Assembly: GCA_032622095.1 (NCBI GenBank)
Contig: CP136063.1
Span: 204,277,934-204,341,933 of the forward strand
From: Siphonodentalium dalli
Lineage: Eukaryota; Mollusca; Scaphopoda; Gadilida; Siphonodentaliidae
Direction of reading: 5' to 3'
Length of the DNA: 64,000 nucleotides
Made by a program: the position numbers and the translations under genes
Notes under the pieces: generated by a model
Databases searched by the model: none
Seen by the model: the letters and a program-made list of their open reading frames with translations, nothing else
What the model was told of the DNA's origin: nothing
Shown: positions 33,148-46,150 of the stretch, in pieces
Position numbering within the stretch: position 1 is the stretch's first letter
How the letters are laid out: each line of letters starts with the position of its first letter

Positions 33148-34732
33148 GTCTGCCCACATGAGCTTGGAATTTGGTCAAAACCACTCTTTTATTGGCGGAA
33201 CCACCACCCGGGACCAAAGGTCACGGAAGGAACGAAACAGAAAATTGTTGCCACCTATTTTGAACTCAACTGTATTCCTACAAAACATATATTTTCACTA
33301 AAAACTTTTGGTACCTCTTACACCTTAGATGCCAATCTACAACATTCCATAGGTATATTTTTCCAGTTCTTCGAAAACCTCACTTTATTTCGGTAATGTA
33401 TTGTAAATTCACCAACGAACACAAATCTGCTACACCTACATCACCCGTTCTAGAATCTGAATGACAAATGGCACAAAACCATTTTTCCGGAATAACAAAG
33501 TCGGAACGAAATAAAATCGAAACCTAAATTTAAAGCCCGCGAAATTCAAAAATATTTGAAAGTGCGTGCGGTTTTCGAACTTAGGCGCCAGAAAACTTAA
33601 ATCTGTTTATGTTTGCGTCATACTATGCGCGTTTTTGAAGATCTAATCCTGATGTTTTGTGCATTTTCCTGAAAATTTCTGTATTTTTCTGTGTCTGCTG
33701 TTCTTCATTAGACTGAATGGTAATTTGTACATATATTTCATATTTAATTTATTTCTATTTATGGCACGACCACCTGGTATTGTTTTTTTCTTCTTGTTTT
33801 ATGTTCGTTATGTACAGGTAGGCCTATATGTACTACTTGACTTGGTAATGCTACTGGTTGCAATGATTGGTCATACAGGGACCAAAACTTTCTAGCTCCC
33901 TCTCTCTCTCATAGGAGCTTGTGTCGCGCTCCGTTGTATAGGCCTAAAATATCCATCATATTATAGTAATAGTAATCAACCAACTGATTACTGGTCGAAT
34001 ATCCCGAAGTAGAAGAAAAAGATATATAGACTCACGGGGAGGCCTGGTATATATGCCTATGCATGAAGCGATTCCTTTGTGCGTTTTGGTGCAGATTCGT
34101 TGCCAGAATATCTTAATTATTTCCACATCAAATGCTGTTTTTTACTAGTTCTGACGAACAAATATATGTCTTAGTTGATGAGAGAAGACATTTTTCTTGA
34201 GTTAGGTAACGATATTGGCCATGCATATATAGAACGAGTGTTTAGTTTCGCGAAATTCAAATTTGTCAATGTAGGGTACAAAAACTCGCCATTAATATGC
34301 CAAATACAGTAACAAAATGTAATAAGATTCTTTAATGTAAGAGCACAAAATTAACCTGCGTATTCTTCACAGTATACGTTTTATTTGTGCGTTTGCAAGT
34401 TGTATATAATACAAACTGGTTTACCGAATAACTAGTTTATAAATTTGAGTTAGTTATAAACTCGCTAACATAAATTTTATTTAATAAGCAACTATAAGTA
34501 TTGTCAACTGTAACGGTACCAGGATCTATAAATAGTATTCGTGACTCGTGTGTCGTAACGAATCAGCACCAAAACTCTCAAAGAATGGCTTTATGCATAT
34601 GATTATATAGCCTGTGCTCATGGATTGGAAATTCAATTTTTAAATTCAAGACAGCTAGCCACCATCGGCATTGTTTTTCTCAAAATCAAAAATACCAAAA
34701 AAATATTTAAAACATTACTTAATGTAACTTTC

Positions 34733-35203
34733 GCTGATGGGGTCACTGTCACAAGGCTCCGCGATCCGATCACATTCGTAGCCAGGTTTATTAATCGATC
34801 ACAAATGTAGCCAGCTTTTCTATGGCGATCACATTTGTAGCCAGCTTTTCATATTCAGGCGAGCCTCAATGAACACGATCAGGTTAATCTAATTTTTCTG
34901 AGTTGATGGATGAAAACAACTTGAATTTAGTTTTGATATAAGTTCATTTATAACCTGATGTTTCGGATCAATGTCGTTGGAATGCTCGAATTATATTCCA
35001 ATATAAGTTGATAAACGAAGTCAGTTTTTGGAGCATGACGTCGACATTTTAGTCACGAACGTGATGACGTCATATTTCGGGCAATATAAACCACGAATTA
35101 GAAAAGCTGACTACGAATGTGATCGCCGGTGAAATAAGCTGGCTACACTGGCTACGAATGTGACCGTCACTGACCGGAGTCTTGTGACAATGACCCCATC
35201 GGC
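34733..35203. mobile_element. 471-bp MITE with 9-bp target duplication (MULE-like)
   Basis: Ends GC(T/C)GATGGGGTCA(C/T)TGTC and ACAAG(G/A)CTCC are inverted, and GTAACTTTC flanks both sides exactly (34724-34732, 35204-35212). Subterminal (G/A)TCACA(A/T)(T/A)(C/T)GTAGCCAGCTT blocks repeat several times in both orientations. A 9-bp duplication with no coding content suggests a Mutator-like non-autonomous element. It is nested in the element at 33155-36299. Confidence 0.85.
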
Positions 35204-35224
35204 GTAACTTTCATGGTCGATGAA

Positions 35225-35890
35225 ACGAGTGGCTGAAATCCGACGGCGGCCATGTTTCTATGACTAATTACACGACGATCACACCAATGTTACAGTCTCT
35301 AGCAATGATTCGTTCTCATTTTAATACCAATGTCATGACCCATGAACAATTTAACGATGATCGGTTCATCGACATAGGCCTAGGCTCTAGACAGTGTTAT
35401 TGATTTAATTATATATGCGGTGTTGTCGCTGAAATCCGACGGCGGCCATGTTTCTTTGAGAATTCACAGCAAAATGACTCGTTCCCATCTATATGTCAAT
35501 GTCAACCTCCGTGACAAATTTAATTATGATCGGACCAACACTGCGACCTCTTGCCCACGGTGCTAAATGATGCAATTTTGAAATCCAAGATGGCTGTTGG
35601 CGGCCATTTTTTTCATGCAAATAAGCCCAAAATGACTCGGTGTCGTCTATATATCAATGTCCTGATCGATGAACAATTTCGTGATGATATAGGAGCATCG
35701 ACACAGGCTCTAGGCTGTGTAATTGATTAAGATTTATCTAGTATTATCACTTAAATCCACGATGGCTGCCAGTGGCCATGTTTTTATGCAAATGAGCCCA
35801 AAATAATTCGTTCCCATCTAGACGCCAATGTTATCATCCATCAAAAAGTTCATGATGATCAGTGCATCGGTACGGTCATGTAATAAACAT
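35225..35890. repeat. Tandem ~180-bp repeat with GGCGGCCATG cores
   Basis: Three to four units share AAATCC(G/A)(A/C)(C/G)(G/A)(G/A).GGC..CCATGTTT, AATGACTCGTTCCCATCTA and ATGATGATC. It is related to 13035-14220 and is contained in the long-TIR element. Confidence 0.65.
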
Positions 35891-36306
35891 GTAATCAGCA
35901 GCTATGTTCGAAATTATAAACGGTACTTTCATGCTATCCATCTCCGGATCATAGTTTTAAAGTTTCCGCATATTTTGGTACCAGTTCCGCTACTCAGATT
36001 CTAGAACGGGTGATGTAGGTGTAGCAGATTTGTGTTCGTTGGTGAATTTACAATACATTACCGAAATAAAGTGAGGTTTTCGAAGAACTGGAAAAATATA
36101 CCTATGGAATGTTGTAGATTGGCATCTAAGGTGTAAGAGGTACCAAAAGTTTTTAGTGAAAATATATGTTTTGTAGGAATACAGTTGAGTTCAAAATAGG
36201 TGGCAACAATTTTCTGTTTCGTTCCTTCCGTGACCTTTGGTCCCGGGTGGTGGTTCCGCCAATAAAAGAGTGGTTTTGACCAAATTCCAAGCTCCTGTGG
36301 TCTGCC

Positions 36307-36989
36307 GTAATGTTGAAACTCAGCGCGCCAACTTGGCTTTTAGGTTCCAACGTCATGACAAAATGATAAACGGGAAAATAATCCCATTTAATTGCATATT
36401 TTTCGACGTGGGAAGATCCAAGTATATACAATGAATAAAAATAAAAATAATAATATGATATATATATATACGACAGGCAGACCTAATAATGTCAAGATCA
36501 CAGTCCTGGCCATTGCCCAAAAGAAAACCAAATCACTAACCATTCCGCTATAAACACCTGCAGTCAAAATGAGGGTATATATTTTTGTCAACACAAAACC
36601 GGACCAGTGCACTACACTATATATTTCAGATAGTGATTCTGATATGACTGGCTGTCACACTGTTTGACGAAGTCACAGGACATTCGCGTTCAAACAATAC
36701 TACTAATTCGCCTCTCTTATCTTTTGGCACCAAGGAACACGAAAATGCGACAAACAGAGGCTCGATCCAAACCTAATTTACTAAACTCGTTTTGTAAATT
36801 TCGCTATAAATTGGGGAATAGTTGAAGATCCCCTAGTTATTACTATTTAATTCTTGATCAAGTTTGGTACTGCCATGCAGTGGATATATTCTGCTCAACG
36901 TCAAAGTCATCGCCATATATACCAGGACCGTGTATAGTAGCATTGCGCGAATATGGTTTATATTTATGAAAGAAGTTATTTCCAAGCGA
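36307..36989. other. Unassigned spacer
   Basis: There is a TA tract near 36458. A minus-strand open frame running 36431 to 36300 (LEPKSQVGAL..) is cut by the long-TIR element. Whether it was coding before insertion is unknown. Confidence 0.3.
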
Positions 36990-37270
36990 AGCAAGGGGGG
37001 GGGGGGGGTCGGAAAAAAATTCAGGCACGTATGCTGATTTTTTTCCTTTCGACCCTTGTTGGGACCCACCCACCACCGCGTCCAAATTTGTTTCCGTTTT
37101 CGGCAGAGATTAAAGGCGGGGATTCACCGTAAACAGCTGTATATGAATTTCTGTGCATACTATTTGTCATGGATGTTAACATTGACATGTAAATAGGAAC
37201 GAGTCATTTTGGGTCATTCGGCCAAAAAAACAACATGGCTGCCAGCGGCCATCTTGGATTTCAAAATTAA
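36990..37270 (-). repeat. Interspersed ~320-bp repeat, copy 2 (inverted)
   Basis: It is the inverted counterpart of 23395-23715. It has a poly-G run (about 36996-37009), TCGGAAAAAAATTCAGGCAC, TAAACAGCTGTATATGAATT, CTGTGCATACTATTTGTCAT, CATTCGGCC and CAGCGGCCATCTTGGATTTC. Confidence 0.75.
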
Positions 37271-39236
37271 ATCCATTAGCATGGGCGACAGGCTATACTG
37301 TTTGTCTCATCATCATGAATTTTTTCATTTCTGTTAATATTGACATTCTAAGGTGCTTTAAGCCAAACTCATTGTAAACAGTCAAAAAGACTTGCGCCCC
37401 CCCCCCCCCCCTGAGCGAAACGGAAATGGCCGTGTAGTTGAGAATTGGGCGCGGCATTAAAATATAAAAAATGTTTCAATATAATGTTAGATCGAGACAT
37501 TTTTCAGTGGAATATCGATGTGCCTTTCTGATGGACGCATGTCCATTTCGGTAAGAAATGAGAATTTGTTCAATGGTCACTCTCACTGAAACAAGCACAT
37601 TAGAAGAATTTAACTTTCATACTGAGATCGTGCCTCCATAACTATTATCTATATACGCCGGCTACAGATACAAATACGAAGGAAGTGCATTGTGCTGTTC
37701 CTATAAAATGGTAGATCCGTTCTGTGTCAGCGATGACTCCACAGGGAATTGAACCCATATCGCAAACGCTGGGTAGAGATGCCCCTCATTCTTGTATCAA
37801 ATATACAGTTAAATAAAACAAGCAATGCATATTTAAGATTATCCCATCTTTGACATTCATATGGAATGTCGGCTGGGCCAAATGACTTCACATTTGTAGT
37901 ATTTCCTAAAACTAGACTGTCAACTCATCGATTCCAATAGATCCAATTTACTCTAGGATTAGTTTCGTATAAGGGATCTAGAAATTTATCTTCAATGAAC
38001 ATAATTTCCTTTGAAATTCCCCTCTTGAAACTGTCATCACAATTATTTAATGTATAATCAGGATTATGTAATTTCTCAAAATCTTCCTCCACACATCAAG
38101 TGCAGTTTCGGGATACTTGGAAATCGATGTATCATTATCCACCTATACTTCGTTGGGGATCGAAGAAGTCCGTTTCGGGCCTATTTTTTATGGAGTCCTA
38201 GAAAACTTTTGCATTACTGCAGTCCATTTAAAAATTTGTCATAAAATCTTTTTTCTTCATAGACTTTGGAAACGTTTTAAAGCTCGGTACTTTATTTCTC
38301 AATTCTTTTGATAAAATTCGACCTAGACCCCGAAGCCACGACACATAGTTTTCACGGCTGGCTCAAACGATTTCGTGGCTGGTTAGCTAGCTAAGCCGGC
38401 TCAGTCACGATGTTCGTGGCTGACGAAATATGGCGGCTCAGCCGGCTGAGATGTTATCATTCATCGTATTTTCGTTTCCGAAATGTTCCTAATCCCCGGT
38501 TATAGGCGCCGTTTTTTTAGCGTTTGTGGTGAACCCGTACGTAGACCACACGTAATCTTTTTATGTTGGGCTTTTCCATTATGGCGAAAATTCACGAAGG
38601 ACTGGCATGGATATACTATGTAGTTTCCCATCTAATCGGTATAAGTAGTTACACTGGAACTTCTGTCGACTTCAGACTGCTATCATCACTGCCATCTTGC
38701 GATATAAGCATGCATCATTGAATGATGAACCCGATAGTAATGATATATAATATTTCAAACTATTTTCTATTCTTGTGTGTATATATTGACAAATGCCAGC
38801 GATGTCTGAGACTGTGTGTTGTCGATATAAACAATTTATATTTTAACCCTTTCAACACCGAATGGATGCGCCCATTCAGTATTATGAAAGCATGCATTGT
38901 GATAGTCTATTCCACATTAAGGGGCCCGGTGTTCTGATAATATAACAACCATGCCGTGTCCATGCGAGTATGACAATATTAGGGAAATATATAATGCGGT
39001 TTAGTTCTTTGCGATTCACAGTACAGTTGTGCTTCAGTGACATATAAGCCCATGCACACGGCTCAGCCATTTTACAATTCCGACGGCGGAGATGTTTAAA
39101 TGTGGCTGGCGTTAGAGATAATATGGCTGGTGGCGGCTTGTGGCCAATATGGCTGGCGGGGGCGGCGTGCGATGACGGCTTCGGGCTCTAATTCGACCTT
39201 TGAGGATTTGTTAAAACTTACAATTGCACAAAGGTA
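37271..39236. other. Unassigned region
   Basis: There is a poly-C run at about 37397-37413. A minus-strand B-box-like GATATGGGTTCAATTCCCTG at about 37738-37757 may be a tRNA-derived SINE fragment. GGCTGGCT/AGCCGGCTCA-type short inverted repeats lie at 38340-38455. No gene was recognised. Confidence 0.35.
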
Positions 39237-39965
39237 GGATTCGTCATCTCGGGCTTAAACCTGGTTTAAACGTAAACCTTTAGGTTTAAACCGCCGTTCG
39301 ACAGCTAATTCAGTGGTTCAAATCCAAGACCGCATATACAGGTCTGAATGACGCGTTACTTATCTCTGGTTTAAACCTGGTACAGCCAGACCCATGGTTT
39401 AGCAGTAGTGTTTCTCTATCCTCAGGCTAATTAATTATACTACGTGATGCAGGCACCGTGTTCTATGGGCAGCTAACATCGATAATACAACGACACAGTT
39501 CGATAGGAAATGTACATGCGAGAAACTCTCATGCCTGTAAAGTGTAAACCATATAATTCGACCCAGCTAAACCAGGTTTATTGGGAGGCTAGACATGAGA
39601 TGACGATTTTTGTTTCTGGACCGCGGTTTACATGGGCGGGGCTGTACATAACATTGATTGAAGGTGCGTCTAAAAGGTGTGAGTGGCGGCTTGGTATTAT
39701 TATGTCACAACTGATTCATTCTCACACGAGCGTGTGGGCGCTTGTTTGCGTTAATTGAGAGCGTGATACTAATCACTCTACCGGCCTACTTGTGGGTCTC
39801 CTGGTTACTGGGTTGTTTTATTGTATGCTGATCTCACCGAATCAGCTATATAGTCACTGAGCGATCACAAACGCCCCCTTGGACACGAGGTTTTGCGGGA
39901 CTCTCAATGTAGGTTTAAACCGGGTTTAAACGGGGCGGTTTAAACTGGAGATGACGAATCCGGCC
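39237..39965. mobile_element. Second, shorter copy of the GGTTTAAACC TIR family
   Basis: GGATTCGTCATCTCGGGCTT on the left and GGAGATGACGAATCCGGCC on the right are inverted. GGTTTAAACC-type palindromes occur at about 39259, 39285, 39369, 39912, 39922 and 39937. AAAGG occurs close to both edges, but the exact ends are unclear. There is no transposase, so it is a non-autonomous relative of 28976-30794. Confidence 0.7.
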
Positions 39966-41109
39966 AGAAAGGTTGCCGACAGATATTTATTCAGTTTCAT
40001 TGGTTCTCGCGATTTCCCAGACTCAGCTGATTTTGTTTCTGTGGGAAAAATATGGATTCACATCGTATACCACGCTCAAGTTGTTCAACGCACAGTGATC
40101 GGGTGGCTTACAGTCGTGGCTGATGATGGTTGTCAATCAAAACACTCTGCGTAGTAACCCAAGACATGTGCTACACAAAATTAATCAATCAATAGTTTAT
40201 TATCTCCGTCCATATTTTGGAACTGGAGGTATACGAAATAGAATTACATGCATTTACATAATTGGTGTAAACAAACAAAAAACAATAAGTGTGCAGAGCC
40301 GAATAATCCCAAAGTATTTGACCGCGCGGCAAACCTTGTATCCCAGGTTACTTCATGTCTCTCCTGGTCTCTCTATCATTTTATTAAATGCTATGGCTTC
40401 ACGCGTATAGCCGCTATCATAACCGGTCCGACATAACCTGCCGGACCCACCACAGACCTTCCGACAAGTGAATCCCTGAAATCAAGGAACTGTTCGTCAG
40501 GGTAAATACAGCAACTACTCATCAGAGTGTACACAATTAAACATAAACGTACACACGCTGTCATCTATAACGATATTACCGGTTATAGTTTCCACGCTAA
40601 ATAAATTACTGTGAATCAAGTAACTACTCTTCAATGAACATTCCTTTATCAAAGAAATGCTATGGATTCACGCGTTCTGCCGCCTATATGAATGAATGAA
40701 TGTTTATTGGATAATGTATATAACATGTCATGCCGTACCCGCCATATAAACCTCCAGCCAGACAATTGAATCCCTGTAATCAAGTAACTATACCCATCGG
40801 GGTAAATCAAGCAACCACTCGTCAGCTAGTATTTATTTACCTTATAGCCTTAGTGAGTAATCCAACATTGAAATGTGATCTGTATTCATATGTATGAATA
40901 CTATCTGCCTTCTATTTAGTTTCCATTAAATGGAAGCTTACATGTATCACAAATTTCGACAAGGAACACCGTACTGGGATTATACAATATGTATGTATGA
41001 TAATGTAACAGCTAGGCGCATCCAAGTGATCCCAACATATTAGACGGCATGGCTATCATTGTATACCGGGTTACTTTAAGTATCTCTATTCATTTTATTA
41101 AATTTCTTA
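39966..41109. repeat. Region with two related ~120-bp segments
   Basis: ATGCTATGG(C/A)TTCACGCGT followed by ..CCGCC, then GACAA(G/T)TGAATCCCTG(A/T)AATC and CGGGGTAAAT-like blocks occur at about 40390-40506 and 40659-40808. No coding function was recognised. Confidence 0.45.
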
Positions 41110-41510
41110 GTGAGTAACGTCGTTTCAAATGCAAGGATGGCCTTCGCGGTGGGTATTGCTGTTAAAATAGTTACATCCGTTAAAAACTGCCATAAACAGA
41201 AAGAATAAAAATTAAAATATTGACATATTTTGTTCTTATACCAATCATAAATATCGCGCATATATATGGTATGCTATTGTCACTTTAGGATGCTTTGTAA
41301 ACAAATGCCAAACATTACAGAACCTGGCTTTTGCTTACATAACAAAGCGTATGAACTTGACATTAACATACTGTTTAAGCGATATATATGGTTTGTATAA
41401 GAACAAAATATGTCTATATTTTAATATTCTTTCTGTTTATGGTAGTTTTATCGGGTGTGACTATTTTAACAGAATAACAACCGCGAAGGCCATCCGCACT
41501 TTTAAACCTG
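41110..41510. repeat. Imperfect inverted repeat with ~140-bp arms
   Basis: Left arm blocks GGATGGCCTTCGCGGT, ATAAACAGAAAGAATA and CATATTTTGTTCTTATACCA are matched in inverse order on the right by GGTTTGTATAAGAACAAAAT, TATTCTTTCTGTTTAT and CCGCGAAGGCCATCC. Mirror open frames on both strands (YKNKIC..) come from this symmetry. Confidence 0.7.
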
Positions 41511-41863
41511 CCGCGGGGGCGCCGCTATGTCATTATAAGGCAGTGTCGCATTGGTGAGAAATGTTCGCCTGTTTTCAAACACTGTTATAATACACTGATA
41601 CGCGTCACGTATCCGTTCAGTTAAAATTAGCGGGCCAATCGATGCTTTATGGTTGGCTGTTTCCATATTAGGGATTACGATTTACGCTATGTTTACCAGC
41701 GTCGCTATTGTATTCCAGCGCGCGACACACCTAACAGTTTTCCATACTATCCTGCTGTGTGACCCTGTTTCAGATTAGGTTAGATGCGAATTACATGTAT
41801 CTCATTATGTCGCTTGAGTGTCATTTTGTCAAATGACCACTGTTGACAACATGCTTGCATTAT
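41511..41863. other. Unassigned spacer
   Basis: No gene or repeat was recognised. Confidence 0.3.
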
Positions 41864-43392
41864 ATTTAGAGAGTAAGGGTACTTTCATACGCTGGCAAGT
41901 TTGCACGGTATGTTTTCCAGGCATTTCATCATAGAAAACCACAAGGTGCCATAATATGAAAGTAAATGTGCATATAACATGCATCTTTACCACAGGGGCC
42001 TGTGACGCGCTCTGCTGTCCGCCCCCCCCCCTTTACGCTTCCCACATACGCCGCTTCTATATGCGCGCCTGCTTCACGTTAATGGTAGTATTATATAGAC
42101 AAGGGGAACTGTAGATATTCACCTTTTTACCATCTTGTCTCCGGAGAGCGTAAATTTCCAGTTTGATCCGTCTCAAAAACAATAGACGATATGTTCCTCT
42201 AAATTCACACCCGCACGGCTTACACTAATTAAAAATCGGTCAAACGATAAACTAAACATCTAGCGCTCAGGGATTTCTTGTCGGCTAATAATTTATTTAC
42301 TCATAGAAATCAACACATCGTCAGTAAACAAGTTCTATAGAGGAGAAATCTGTCGATAATTCCAAAAAAAATTTGTTTACGATTCACGCAGCTCCTCATT
42401 TTAATATTCATTACGACCTGACCTTTCCATGACTGCCATAGTAGAACAGCCAATCACCACTCTGTATTAGAATCGAGGTCAGGTCGTAATGAATATTAAA
42501 ATGAGGAGCTGCGTGGATCGTAAAAAAAATTATGAAAAAAAGTTGGAATTATCGACAGATTTCTCCTCTATAGAAATTGATTACTGACGATGTGTTGATT
42601 TGTATGAGTAAATAAATTATTAGCCGACAAGAAATCCCTGAGCGATAGATGTTTAGTTGATCGTTTGACCGATTTTTAATTATAGTAAGCCGTGCGGGTG
42701 TGAATTTAGAGGAACATATCGTCCATTGTTTTTTGAGACGGATCAAACTGGAAATTTACGCTATCCGGAGACAATATTCCGTGGTTAAACATTTATCAAA
42801 TGCTATGTATATTGAATGGTTCTGATGGGAGTTTGTGGTATTGATTGAAAGATGAATTCTTCGCCGATACATCCGTGGCTATATCGTTAGCATTACTGGT
42901 GTGAATGGGCTAAATTTGTCCGATTGCCGAGCGATGGTAAAAATGGTGAATATCTACAGCTCCCCTTGTCGCTATAATACTACCATTAACGTGAAGCAGG
43001 CGCGTATATAGAGGCGACGTATATGGGCAGCGCAAAAGGGGGTCGGACAGCGGAGCGAGTTACAGGTCCCTGTGATCTTTACCAAATCGAACGACGTGAG
43101 AAGTAGATTTTTTGTAGTTCCACTTGTATAACGGCCCTACTGACATTTGCCTTCAAATACCTGTATGATTGATTCTTGCGAGATAATTGCACGCTATTTA
43201 CAGGCAAATTCCGGTAGCATGGCTACAGGTGGAACTACGGGGATTTTTCTTCGCGTGTAGTTAGCTGTGGTACAGATGTATTATATATTTTTGTTTCCAT
43301 TCATATTCTGGCACCACATCGTTTTCTACGACGAAATGCCTGCAAACCATACTGTGCAAACTTGCCAGCGTATGAAAGAACCCTCTAAGTGT
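41864..43392. mobile_element. 1.5-kb giant foldback element
   Basis: Outer ends share TTAGAG, then CTTTCATACGCTGGCAAGTT and TGCAC in inverse orientation. The inner arms match over hundreds of bases, for example TCGGCTAATAATTTATTTAC, AGAGGAGAAATCTGTCGATA and ATTACGACCTGACC. The two arms meet at a ~50-base centre (about 42425-42476). The right arm carries extra sequence (about 42775-42940 and 43085-43320) that the left lacks. GCATTAT at 41857-41863 and 43393-43399 may be a target duplication. No coding capacity was seen. Confidence 0.8.
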
Positions 43393-43438
43393 GCATTATT
43401 TGAAGGACAACTGTTTATTATATAAATAATGCACACTT
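43387..43438. other. Perfect 15-bp hairpin at the foldback edge
   Basis: AAGTGTGCATTATTT (43387-43401) is the exact inverse of AAATAATGCACACTT (43424-43438), with a 22-base loop. It overlaps the right end and possible target duplication of the foldback element. Confidence 0.8.
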
Positions 43439-44994
43439 TTTAGGAGGTGTCGAAATATTGCACATTTTGTGATTACGACGATCATTCGAAAATAGCGTCC
43501 GTGACGTACGTGCATTTAAGGGACGCCGATTGGGGTAGAATTTAGGTGGGGTATTTAAATGCAACCTTCACAGAATGAAAAATCAGATACAGAACTAAAG
43601 TTTATCATCACATTAATAAACATCGAATAATACGCACACACAAAACGACTACCGTAACATGTACTCAGATGTGGCGACAGGAGGGTGGGGTGTGTAATTA
43701 GTAATTAGCGTAGAGTTTGTTTGGTTATTGAGACAAACAGTAGCACATTTTCTGACTTTTGGTCCAAACGTTGGACGGAAATATAGCCATTAGTTCAGAG
43801 TTGGAAATTTTCTAATCATTGGCGTATCAAGTTGGAAATTTCCAACACTTGGAAAGCTTTAGGTAAGTTTAGATGCTATAGGTAGCAGTACACGATTTCG
43901 AAGGTTGTAGGGGTCAGAAAAATATAAAAATAAGTATCTGGGTGCCATAAAAGCCAGTGTAGCCTGTGTTAAATGTGTCATTACTGGTTTGAAGGTTTAA
44001 TTATTTTACAAAACGGGGAAAGTTCTCAAAAAAGTGGAAAATTTGGATACGCAACAGGATTTTCGTATTCAGTGAAGGCCAACTCGGTGTTACTGGTTAC
44101 AGGAAAATAGCCCGATTTGTCTCCCCTGAATTCTGTCATCTGCCCTTGCAAGACATTTTTTTCAAATTGATGCGATAACTTTTTTTCTGTTTCAAATATT
44201 TCTCAGCTCTATCAGGTGGAAGAAGCTTATGTGCTGACATTCGCTCTGTCATGGTCTGTTTTTGGGTTGAAAATGGTCAATTTGAGTAACAAAATGGGTA
44301 AAAATTGAGCGTTTTGTGTGTGCAAACCAAGGGGAATAACTCAATGACATATTTTACAAAGAAGCTAAAGTACACACATATGATTACACCTTGTCACACT
44401 TTTGAGAGCGCATGTTGTACTAAATGGTCGATTGGGCTGAAATTTGACAATTATAGTCGCTTCCGTGTCAGAACTGGACATGTCAAACAACAAGTCCAGA
44501 CATGGTCAGGGTCAACGAATAACCAACTGACAATTACATTCATTCGATGTTCGCGACTTAAAAAAAAAAAAATCTATTTTCGTTTTATGCGTGAGGGGTG
44601 CATCATGCGTCCAATTCGTGCTCTCCCACCGAAATGTCGTCAGAATGTCCACGCTTTTCCTGTTTTCCAGACAATAGCTGGACTTAAATTTTCACTTACA
44701 CAATATATTGCTTTTGAGAACGCAGGAGACTTTGCACTACAAGTGTGCGGCCGATAGCGAAATATTGTTGCAACGTACGTATGGACCCAGCATATGTTAG
44801 GCCAATCATGAAAAATAGAATCTTTGCAGCGAAGAACATCTCAACTAGTGAAAGGCCTGCGCAATTGTGCATATTAAATTTGACATCGATGAATGATAGG
44901 ATATTTCGCAGTGTTATCATTGAAACGTACCAAATTCTGGAAAAAATGGATTATTTTTAGTTGGAGAGCACGAATTAGGTCAATAGCAGTCTCC
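43439..44994. other. Unassigned region
   Basis: A 150-codon open frame at 44305-44757 has no recognisable domain and biased, repeat-like composition. CAAGTTGGAAATTTCCAACA recurs at about 43830 (compare 7947). I make no gene call. Confidence 0.35.
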
Positions 44995-45085
44995 TATTAG
45001 TCTGTCGTTGAAGCATTGGACCTTGAACAAATGGTTGACAAGCTTTTTTTGGTGTCATTCTGTGTCATTCTGTGTCATTCCGTGA
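44995..45085. repeat. Dispersed repeat, second copy
   Basis: TAGTCTGTCGTTGAAGCATT and GGACCTTGAACAAAT match 24265-24310. A triple TCATTCTGTG repeat follows at about 45054-45080. Confidence 0.55.
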
Positions 45086-45764
45086 AGGGTTTTTTTGCCT
45101 GCAAATGGACCTATGGAGTTTTATATGACTAATTACGTACTTTGGTATTTGGCTTTATTTGACCATGGTTTGTTAGCCGCGATACTAGTTATTGCAACGG
45201 GAATTACCGCGTTAACCATTACGCAATGCGCGGTGTGTGTTTCTATTGTTATTTGAAAATCTGTCATTTATTTTCAAATCGGAATGATCCTATCTACAAT
45301 TATATTGCATAGGGTTTTGAGGATGGTATAAGACAATTTAATTCACACATGAACCCTTCGAGCTGTTTGTCTATGTCGGTGTTTAACTTGAACGTGTTAT
45401 TTAACATCGTTTAGTCAACTTTTTCATTTATTGATACGCGACAAATATCGGCATGTTATATTCTAAATGAGTTGGGATGGCAATTATATTAACCAATTCC
45501 CACTTTACTCATTCATGCTGTTTGTAAATATTGACGTTTAGTATGTCGTTTAGTGAACTTTAGTCTTGGTCTCTAAACTTTTTGTTTTCATTTCTTCGTA
45601 TGCGGAATATATCTGAGCTATGAATATAGATGTTATTTAAAAAAAGTTCAAGTACTGACCCTTCACATTGGTTGTTTAACATACAATGTGGCCTTATTGT
45701 AAACATCAATTTTATTTCTGTGTACGCAACATAATATCATGGCACTATAATTTATTTACCTCCC
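45086..45764. other. Unassigned spacer
   Basis: No gene or repeat was recognised. Confidence 0.3.
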
Positions 45765-46150
45765 CCATGGGACCGTAGTTTATTAAACACTGCTGACACC
45801 ATATTTTAATATTAATTAACCCTCATAATGGGACCATATCTTAATTCAATTAACCCTCATGTTACCATAATTATTTTAATTGACCATCATATGACCATAT
45901 TTCAATTAACACCCTTGGATCCATATTTGTATCAACCCTCATGGGACCATAATTTATCAATTAACAATCATGGTACGTTTTAAATTAACCATCGTGGGAC
46001 CATATTTGTATTAACCCTCATCGGACCATATTTTATTTAACCCTCATCGGACCATATTTTACTTAGCCCTCTCTGGATGTGACATATTTTAAATAACCCT
46101 CATGGGACCATACATGTATTTTAATTAACCCTCACGAGAGACCATATTTT
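45765..46150. repeat. Degenerate ~30-bp tandem repeat (TTAACCCTCATGGGACCATA)
   Basis: About 12-13 units of TTAACCCTCATGGGACCATA plus an AT-rich filler of variable length. Divergence is high, so this is an old array. Confidence 0.8.

Larger units (their letters stand above)
33155..36299. mobile_element. 3.1-kb element with ~306-bp terminal inverted repeats
   Basis: The left arm (33155-33460) and right arm (35994-36299) are inverted copies of equal length with almost no differences. Outer ends read CACA(T/G)GAGCTTGGAATTTGG. GTCTGCC flanks both sides (33148-33154 and 36300-36306), a probable 7-bp target duplication (8 bp with one mismatch). The interior has no transposase; it contains a separate 471-bp MITE and a tandem GGCGGCCATG repeat. 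Open frames in the arms mirror each other. An hAT- or P-like superfamily would fit the ends, but this is unproven. Confidence 0.8.

Noticed and set aside
33142-33396. 84-codon frame at the left arm of the 3.1-kb element
   Set aside because: It lies in a terminal inverted repeat with a mirror frame at 36153-36431, and no protein family was recognised.
41857-43399. GCATTAT as a certain target duplication of the giant foldback
   Set aside because: The right copy is also part of a 15-bp hairpin, so the match may be coincidental; kept only as possible.
44305-44757. 150-codon frame as a possible gene
   Set aside because: No recognisable domain, poly-A interruption and repeat-like surroundings; not enough to call a gene.
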